DNA of 13,954 nucleotides, taken from contig JAEWJQ010000037.1 of NCBI GenBank assembly GCA_023386515.1, positions 1-13,954 of the forward strand. The letters are read 5' to 3'. The translations under genes and the position numbers were made by a program. Origin of the DNA: Pseudomonadota bacterium. GTDB lineage: Bacteria; Pseudomonadota; Alphaproteobacteria; Sphingomonadales; Sphingomonadaceae. The notes under the pieces were generated by a model. It searched no databases. It had not been told where the DNA came from and was given only the letters and a program-made list of their open reading frames with translations. How positions within the stretch are numbered: the stretch's first letter is position 1; every line of letters starts with the position of its first letter. Shown in pieces: positions 6,884-13,954 of this stretch.

Positions 6884-7438
6884 ATGCGTACCTTGGCCCT
6901 GACGATCGGCACCCTGATGCTGGTGCCCGCCGCGGCTCAGGCCCAGCAGGCCGCGCCGCAATCCACCGTCGAAGGCGGCGCGACCGCAACCGCCGCGACC
7001 CCGACGGTCGGCGCCACCGTCTATGATTCCGCCGGCGTCGCCCTCGGCACGGTCGCGCAGGTGACGCCGCAGGCGATCATCCTCAACACCGGGTCGGCGC
7101 AGGTGCCGGTACCGCCGAGCTCGATCGGCAAGACCGACAAGGGCTTCGCCATGGCGATGACCAAGGCGGACCTCGACGCCGCCGTCGCCTCGTCGCAGGC
7201 GCAGGCCAAGGCGGCGCTGAAGGCGAAGCTGGTCGCCGGCACGCCGGTCACCGGCCTGAATGGCGCAACGCTCGGCACGGTCAAGACCGCGGACGAGCAA
7301 TATGTGACGCTGACCACGGCCAAGGGCGATGTGAAGCTGCCGATCGCCGGCTTCAGCCTGAATGCCAGTGGCAATGTCGTGGCCGGTGTCACGGCAGACC
7401 AACTGGCGGCCGCGACCGCATCGGCGACCGCAAAGTAA
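6884..7438 (+). CDS. Exported protein with two PRC-barrel-like repeats, 184 aa
   Basis: This is a predicted secreted or periplasmic all-beta protein of unknown function. Of the starts at 6869 (TTG), 6878 and 6884, the ATG at 6884 is preferred. GGGAGA (6871-6876) is 7 bp before it, and the protein then opens with MRTLALTIGTLMLVPAAAQA, a signal peptide cut near residue 20. Two similar units follow, 42-100 and 118-177. Each runs G-x-x-V, then G-x-x-L-G-T-V, a beta stretch rich in T/V/L, V-x-x-P, and a closing T-x-x-x-L-x-A-A. This is the pattern of PRC-barrel-like domains. An Ala/Lys/Gln-rich helix (about 101-117) links them. There are no cysteines and no catalytic motif. The gene has its own stress-type promoter and is followed by a strong terminator, so it is monocistronic. 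PRC-domain proteins are common members of alphaproteobacterial stress regulons. Confidence 0.82.
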   Translation: MRTLALTIGTLMLVPAAAQAQQAAPQSTVEGGATATAATPTVGATVYDSAGVALGTVAQVTPQAIILNTGSAQVPVPPSSIGKTDKGFAMAMTKADLDAAVASSQAQAKAALKAKLVAGTPVTGLNGATLGTVKTADEQYVTLTTAKGDVKLPIAGFSLNASGNVVAGVTADQLAAATASATAK

Positions 7439-7440
7439 GC

Positions 7441-7508
7441 CGGCCGGGCGCTCGCCCGGTCGACCGAAAGAAGCCCCCTTCCGATCCGATCGGAAGGGGG
7501 CTTTTCTT
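7441..7508. terminator. Strong bidirectional intrinsic terminator
   Basis: A perfect 15-bp stem (7471-7485 and 7489-7503, loop CCG) is followed on the plus strand by TTTTCTTT, and on the minus strand by a T-rich stretch made from the A-rich bases before 7471. It can end both the PRC-repeat gene and the convergent alaS gene, whose stop is 77 bp away. A second GC hairpin (7441-7450 with 7453-7462, one G-T pair) lies just upstream. The remainder, to 7584, holds nothing recognisable. Confidence 0.88.
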
Positions 7509-7584
7509 TGACCGTGCCGAGCCCGGACCGAAGCGACGGCTTCCCCGCCGGGATACCTCCCGCCCGCTGTGGAGCGGCCGAACC

Positions 7585-10236
<2,652 letters not shown>

Positions 10237-10286
10237 AGGGGATGCGACTTAGGCGAGAGCGCGGCCCGCCTCAAGGCGACTCGTCG

Positions 10287-11543
10287 TCATACCGGTGCGT
10301 CGATCGACGTCGGCGGCGTCGAGAACCAGCGCGGCCCCTCCTTGGTCATGTGGAAACAATCCTCCAGCCGGACGCCGAACCGGCCGGGAAGGTAGAGGCC
10401 GGGCTCGTCGGAGAAGCACATGCCGGCGGCGAGCGGGGTCATCTCGCCATGGACAAGGTTGACCGGCTCGTGCCCGTCCATGCCGATGCCATGGCCGGTG
10501 CGATGCGACAGACCCGGCAGGCGATAGCCCGGTCCGTAGCCGGCGCGCTGGTAAAGGGCGCGGACGGCATCGTCGACGCTGCCGGCTGGCGCACCGAGCC
10601 GTGCGGCGGCGAGCGCGGTCTGCTGGCCGCGGGCGACGAGGTCCCAGACGTCGCGCTGCTCTTTGCTCGCGCGGCCCTGCGGCACCCAGGTGCGCGACAC
10701 GTCGGACTGATAGCCCTGCACCGTACAGCCGCAGTCCATCAGCAGGATCTCGCCCGGCGTCACCCGGTGCACCTCGCGGCTGCCGTGCGGCAGCGCGGCG
10801 GCGGGGCCGATCAGCGCCAGCGCGAATTCGGGGTCGCCGCCCAGCTTGCGCGTCGCCGCGTTCATCAGCGCGCCAATCTCGCCCCCGGTCATCCCCGGCT
10901 CGACGCGCGGATGCAGCCAGCGATAGGCGGCGATCGTGACGTCGGTGGCACGCTGCATCAGCGCGATCTCCGCCAGAGTCTTGATCATCCGGCAGCCGCG
11001 CACGACCGGATTGGCCGAGACCAGCCGCGCGTGGCCGAGCGCGCGGGCGAGCCCGTCGGACACGAAATAGCGGACGCTCTCCTCGATACCGACGGGACGG
11101 CCGGCCAGATGGCGGTCGCCCAGGAAGCCGGCGACAATGCGCAACGGATCCTCGTCCTCCTGCCAGACGCGGACCTCGGCCGGCACCGCCAGCGTCTGGC
11201 GGACCGATGGCTCCTCGAAAAAGGGCGTGACGATGCACGGCTGCCCTTCGACCGGGATCACCGCCGCGGTCAGCCGCTCGCTGCGCCCCCAGCGCACGCC
11301 GGTGAAATAGATCAGGCTGGAACCCGGCTCGACCAGAATCGCGCCGATTCCCGCCGCCTTCATCAGCGCCTGCGCGCGCGCCAGCCGGTCGGCGCGTTCG
11401 GCCGGGCCGATCGGCACCGCGTCGCCGGTGATGTCGCGCAACGCCGACAGGTCCGGCTCGGCGGCGCGCAGGATGGAGGCGGAGGCGCGCGGCAGCAGCG
11501 TGGCGGCAGCGAGCAGCGAACGACGGGAGGGCGTGAAGGCCAT
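10287..11543 (-). CDS. Tat-exported M24 family Xaa-Pro-type metallopeptidase, 418 aa
   Basis: This is a pita-bread-fold metallopeptidase of the aminopeptidase P/prolidase group (M24), predicted to act on peptides outside the cytoplasm. The N-terminus has a twin-arginine-like signal, PSRRSLLAAATLL (5-17). The creatinase-type N-domain spans about 45-180, and the catalytic domain about 190-405. All five dinuclear metal ligands are present: D270 and D281 (MDCGCTVQGYQSDVSRT), H351 (HRTGHGIGMDGHE), E380 (SDEPGLY) and E394 (RLEDCF). The start at 11543 is chosen because it gives the Tat signal; the open frame extends far upstream but is only the antisense of the symporter gene. It lies 50 bp upstream of alaS on the same strand and diverges from the symporter gene with a 75-bp gap. 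The exact peptide preference cannot be told; Xaa-Pro dipeptidase is the other option. Confidence 0.88.
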   Translation of the reverse strand: MAFTPSRRSLLAAATLLPRASASILRAAEPDLSALRDITGDAVPIGPAERADRLARAQALMKAAGIGAILVEPGSSLIYFTGVRWGRSERLTAAVIPVEGQPCIVTPFFEEPSVRQTLAVPAEVRVWQEDEDPLRIVAGFLGDRHLAGRPVGIEESVRYFVSDGLARALGHARLVSANPVVRGCRMIKTLAEIALMQRATDVTIAAYRWLHPRVEPGMTGGEIGALMNAATRKLGGDPEFALALIGPAAALPHGSREVHRVTPGEILLMDCGCTVQGYQSDVSRTWVPQGRASKEQRDVWDLVARGQQTALAAARLGAPAGSVDDAVRALYQRAGYGPGYRLPGLSHRTGHGIGMDGHEPVNLVHGEMTPLAAGMCFSDEPGLYLPGRFGVRLEDCFHMTKEGPRWFSTPPTSIDAPV

Positions 11544-11618
11544 GTTGCCAAAGCGATAGGGCGCTTGACCCGCGCGCCGCAATCCCCTCTCTGTCGCGCC
11601 GTTACCGGGGAGCATCGA
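11544..11618. promoter_or_regulatory. Divergent 75-bp gap, M24 peptidase / symporter
   Basis: Both genes must be read from this short gap or from within each other's starts. On the plus strand TTGACC (11565-11570) is a fair -35, but the expected -10 position (TCTCTG at 11588) is poor. The symporter's Shine-Dalgarno GGGGAG is at 11607-11612. I cannot place a convincing minus-strand promoter. Confidence 0.25.
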
Positions 11619-12941
11619 ATGGCCAAGCGGCTGACCTTCTATATCCTGATCGGCCTGGTGCTGGGCATCGTCGTCGGCCTGGTCCTCAACGGGCTGCTCG
11701 ACGACGGCACGCCGGCCGCCGCGGCCCGGCTGAAGAGCATCGCCGGCTATTTCACCATCGGCACCAGCGTTTTCCTGCGGCTGATCAAGATGATCATCGC
11801 GCCGCTGGTCTTCGCCACCCTCGTCTCCGGCATCGCGCAGATGGGCGACACCGCCGCCCTGGGCCGGGTCGGCGCGCGGGCGATCGGCTGGTTCATCGGC
11901 GCGAGCCTGATATCGCTGAGCCTCGGCCTGGTGCTGGTCAACCTGCTGCGCCCGGGCGTCGGCATCAACCTGCCCTTGCCGCCGGTCACCGCCGACGCCG
12001 GCGTGACAACGGCGGCGTTCAGCCTCGACACGTTCATCACCCATATCGTCCCCGCCTCGATGATCGAGGCGATGGCGACCAACGAGATCCTGCAAATCGT
12101 CGTCTTCTCGATCTTCGTCGGTGTCGCGATCACCGCGGTCGGCGAAAAGGGCCAGCCGCTGATCCGCGCGGTCGACGGGCTGGTCGCGGTGATGCTGCAG
12201 ATCACCGACTATGTCATGCGCGTCGCGCCGTTCGCGGTGTTCTGCGCCGTCACCGCGACCCTGGCGGAACGCGGCGCCGGGGTGATCGGGCAGCTCGCCT
12301 ATTTCATGGGCAGTTTCTACCTCGCGCTCCTCGTGCTGTGGGCGGTGCTGCTCGGCCTCGGCTTCCTGGTCATCGGCGGGCGGATCACGGCCCTGGTCCG
12401 CTACATCCGCGAGCCGTTGCTGGTCGCCTTCACCACCGCCTCGTCGGAAGCCGCCTATCCGCGGATGCTGGAGGCGCTCGACCGGTTCGGGGTGCCGCCG
12501 CGCATCGCCAGCTTCGTGCTGCCGCTCGGCTATTCGTTCAACCTCGACGGCTCGATGATATACATGACCTTCGCGTCGCTGTTCATCGCCCAGGCCTATG
12601 GCATCGCCATTCCGATCGGCACGCAGATCGCCATGCTGCTGTTCCTGATGATCTCGTCCAAGGGCATCGCCGGCGTACCGCGCGCCAGCCTGGTGGTGAT
12701 CGCCGCGGTGCTGCCGGTGTTCGACATTCCGGAAGCGGGCCTGCTGCTGATCCTGGCGGTCGACCATTTCCTCGACATGGGCCGCACCGCGACCAACGTC
12801 GTCGGCAATGCGGTGGCGAGTGCGGTGGTGGCGAAATGGGAGGGTGGCTTCGATCCGCGCGAGCCGGTCGCGAGCGAGCCGCCGCATGCCCCGTCGGGCG
12901 GCCCGGCGCCGCACGCGCCGGACCGTTTCCGTCAGGCATAG
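11619..12941 (+). CDS. Dicarboxylate/amino acid:cation symporter (DAACS), 440 aa
   Basis: This is an inner-membrane secondary transporter of the glutamate/C4-dicarboxylate family (GltP, GltT, DctA; GltPh fold). Eight membrane helices plus two re-entrant hairpins fit the hydrophobic profile. Hallmarks are the HP1 serine motif TTASSEAAYP (272-281), GYSFNLDGS in TM7 (304-312), HP2 SSKGIAGVPRAS (346-357) and TM8 DMGRTATNVVGN (386-397). D386, R389 and N393 align with GltPh D394, R397 and N401. The Asp that binds the substrate amino group is kept, whereas DctA has Ser there, which favours glutamate or aspartate over C4-dicarboxylates. N397 replaces GltPh D405, as in GltP/DctA-type proteins. The ATG at 11619 with GGGGAG 6 bp upstream gives the normal N-terminus; the longer frame to 10242 is spurious. 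A Pro-rich cytosolic tail ends the protein, overlapping the GST gene by 10 bp. Confidence 0.92.
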   Translation: MAKRLTFYILIGLVLGIVVGLVLNGLLDDGTPAAAARLKSIAGYFTIGTSVFLRLIKMIIAPLVFATLVSGIAQMGDTAALGRVGARAIGWFIGASLISLSLGLVLVNLLRPGVGINLPLPPVTADAGVTTAAFSLDTFITHIVPASMIEAMATNEILQIVVFSIFVGVAITAVGEKGQPLIRAVDGLVAVMLQITDYVMRVAPFAVFCAVTATLAERGAGVIGQLAYFMGSFYLALLVLWAVLLGLGFLVIGGRITALVRYIREPLLVAFTTASSEAAYPRMLEALDRFGVPPRIASFVLPLGYSFNLDGSMIYMTFASLFIAQAYGIAIPIGTQIAMLLFLMISSKGIAGVPRASLVVIAAVLPVFDIPEAGLLLILAVDHFLDMGRTATNVVGNAVASAVVAKWEGGFDPREPVASEPPHAPSGGPAPHAPDRFRQA

Positions 12942-13567
12942 GCATAGGGGCCGCCCTGGCGCAGCGCCGCCTGATAGGCAGGGCGGGCGTGAATCGTGTC
13001 GAGCCAGGCGATCGTGTGCGGGCGTGACGCGTCGAGCCCGGCGCGGCTGCGCGCCGCCTCGAGCGGGAAGCTCATCATCACGTCCGCCGCGGTCAGCGTA
13101 TCGCCGGCGAACCAGGGACGCTGCGCCAGCTCCGATTCGACATAGTCGAGATGGACGTCGATCATCGGCTGGATGCGCTTCTGCCCGGCCTTGCCGAACA
13201 GCGGCACCCGGCCGAGCACCAGTTTGACGAGCAGCGGCGGCATCAGCGAGCCCTCGGCATAATGAAGCCAGAAGCGATAGCGCAGCGCCGAATCGCGATG
13301 CGCCGGTGCGCCGAGCCGGCCGTCCGCCTTCTCGACCAGATATTCGACGATCGCGCCGGTCTCTGCGATCACCCGGCCGCCATCGGCATCGAGATCCTCG
13401 ATCACCGGCGACTTGCCGAGCGGGTGGATGCGCTTCAGCTCCGGCGGGGCGAGCATCGTCTGCTTGTTCCGCTCGTAGCGCTTGACCTGATAGGGCAGGC
13501 CGAGCTCCTCCAGCATCCACAGGATGCGTTGCGACCGGCTGTTTTCCAGATGGTGGACGATGATCAT
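12932..13567 (-). CDS. Glutathione S-transferase family protein, 211 aa
   Basis: This is a cytosolic GST, resembling the GTT1-like branch, that would conjugate or reduce electrophilic compounds with glutathione; the substrate is unknown. The thioredoxin-like N-domain (1-82) shows the catalytic-serine region LENSRSQRILWMLEELGLPY (7-26; S10/R11), the cis-proline in GKSPVI (P54), and the glutathione-binding AETGAIVEYL (68-77, E69-T70). The helical C-domain has the N-capping motif TAADVMMSFPLEAA. Length is typical. The start at 13567 has AAGGGGG (13576-13582) 8 bp upstream, lying within the last codons of the methyltransferase gene. The two stop/start points are only 5 bp apart, so they form one unit. 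Its 3' end overlaps that of the convergent symporter gene, with no terminator visible between them. Confidence 0.92.
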   Translation of the reverse strand: MIIVHHLENSRSQRILWMLEELGLPYQVKRYERNKQTMLAPPELKRIHPLGKSPVIEDLDADGGRVIAETGAIVEYLVEKADGRLGAPAHRDSALRYRFWLHYAEGSLMPPLLVKLVLGRVPLFGKAGQKRIQPMIDVHLDYVESELAQRPWFAGDTLTAADVMMSFPLEAARSRAGLDASRPHTIAWLDTIHARPAYQAALRQGGPYAYA

Positions 13568-13572
13568 CGTGC

Positions 13573-13954
13573 TTACCCCCTTGCCCGCGCGGTCCAGATC
13601 CAGGCCGCTGCAGGGAAATCGATCGTGGACCCAATTCGTTGCGCCGCCAAGCGATCGTGCAATCGCGCCAGCATCACCGTGCGGTCGGCGGCGGCGGCAT
13701 CGCGCAGCAGCCGCGCCGCAGGGCCGATCCGACCGAGGAAGGCGATGGCGTCGGCGACCGGATCGTCGCCTTCGCCGACCCGATAGGCGAAACCGGCCCT
13801 GACCGGCTGCGCCGCTTGCCAGCCGGCCGCGGCCAGCCACGCCGCCACGCGATCGGGTTCGGCGAAAGCGAAGGGGCCGGGCGCATAGCCGTCGGGCGGC
13901 GCGTCCGGCGTGCCGGCGAGCAGCGACCAGGGATTGTCCACCTGGGCCGCGAAG
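13573..13954 (-). CDS. SAM-dependent methyltransferase, C-terminal part (cut by window edge)
   Basis: The reading frame stays open to the right edge, so only the last 127 codons or so are here and the AdoMet-binding motifs lie outside. What is visible matches the C-terminal half of UbiE/class I methyltransferases of the Methyltransf_11/25 type: NPW near the start of the visible part, then the APGPFAFAEPDRVAAWLAAA segment with GW after it, DPVADAIAFLGRIGPAAR, and a final strand IDFPAAAWIWTARA. A GTG at 13941 could be read as a start, but the in-frame upstream codons (F-A-A-Q-V-D-N-P-W) continue the domain, so I treat it as internal. The stop is 5 bp before the GST gene, which it probably precedes in one operon. 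The methyl acceptor is unknown. Confidence 0.78.
   Translation of the reverse strand, partial: FAAQVDNPWSLLAGTPDAPPDGYAPGPFAFAEPDRVAAWLAAAGWQAAQPVRAGFAYRVGEGDDPVADAIAFLGRIGPAARLLRDAAAADRTVMLARLHDRLAAQRIGSTIDFPAAAWIWTARARG

Noticed and set aside
10242..11618. Upstream extension of the symporter frame to 899 codons
   Set aside because: It is antisense to the M24 peptidase and resembles no protein. The ATG at 11619 has a good Shine-Dalgarno and gives the family's normal N-terminus.
11544..13634. Upstream extension of the M24 frame to 1115 codons
   Set aside because: The extra part is antisense to the symporter gene and enters the GST region in a different frame. It would also bury the Tat signal. 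The start at 11543 is retained.
13573..13941. Complete 122-aa gene starting at GTG 13941
   Set aside because: The frame is open past the window edge and the residues before the GTG continue a methyltransferase C-terminal domain, so it is a partial gene.

Overview
The window is about 14 kb of GC-rich DNA with strong third-position GC bias. It looks like core chromosome of an alphaproteobacterium of the Sphingomonas type. The evidence is the alphaproteobacterial GyrA with an acidic tail and CTD insertion, the style of small Sec-exported proteins, and a well-formed sigma-EcfG-type promoter. I see no insertion sequence, phage gene, CRISPR array, tRNA or rRNA. Most of the content is housekeeping.

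Layout, left to right. A periplasmic TPR protein (minus strand, 110-1426) ends at an intrinsic terminator. It diverges across a 171-bp regulatory gap from a translationally coupled pair: yaaA (peroxide stress) and an SDR oxidoreductase. A short gap with two inverted repeats precedes a small exported Thr-rich protein. A second gap with two GC-rich stem-loops precedes gyrA, which overlaps a DUF952 gene by 4 bp. Then comes an exported protein built of two PRC-barrel-like repeats behind a GGAAC-N17-CGTT promoter. A strong two-way terminator separates it from the minus-strand block of alaS and, upstream of it, a Tat-exported M24 metallopeptidase. The peptidase gene diverges from a DAACS (GltP/DctA-type) symporter. 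The symporter gene meets a minus-strand GST gene tail to tail with a 10-bp overlap. The GST gene lies just downstream of a SAM-methyltransferase gene that runs off the right edge.

Several genes fit envelope and stress physiology: YaaA, the SDR, the PRC protein under a general-stress promoter, and GST. The Tat peptidase and the acidic amino-acid-type symporter share a divergent promoter region, so a peptide-degradation and uptake link is possible but unproven. I did not find a clearly novel multi-gene system. The items most worth a second look are the EcfG-type promoter, the gyrA-DUF952 coupling, the repeated TGAACGGC boxes between the TPR gene and yaaA, and the unexplained inverted repeats around the Thr-rich gene. 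Motif and family assignments come from reading the sequence and from family knowledge; no searches were run.
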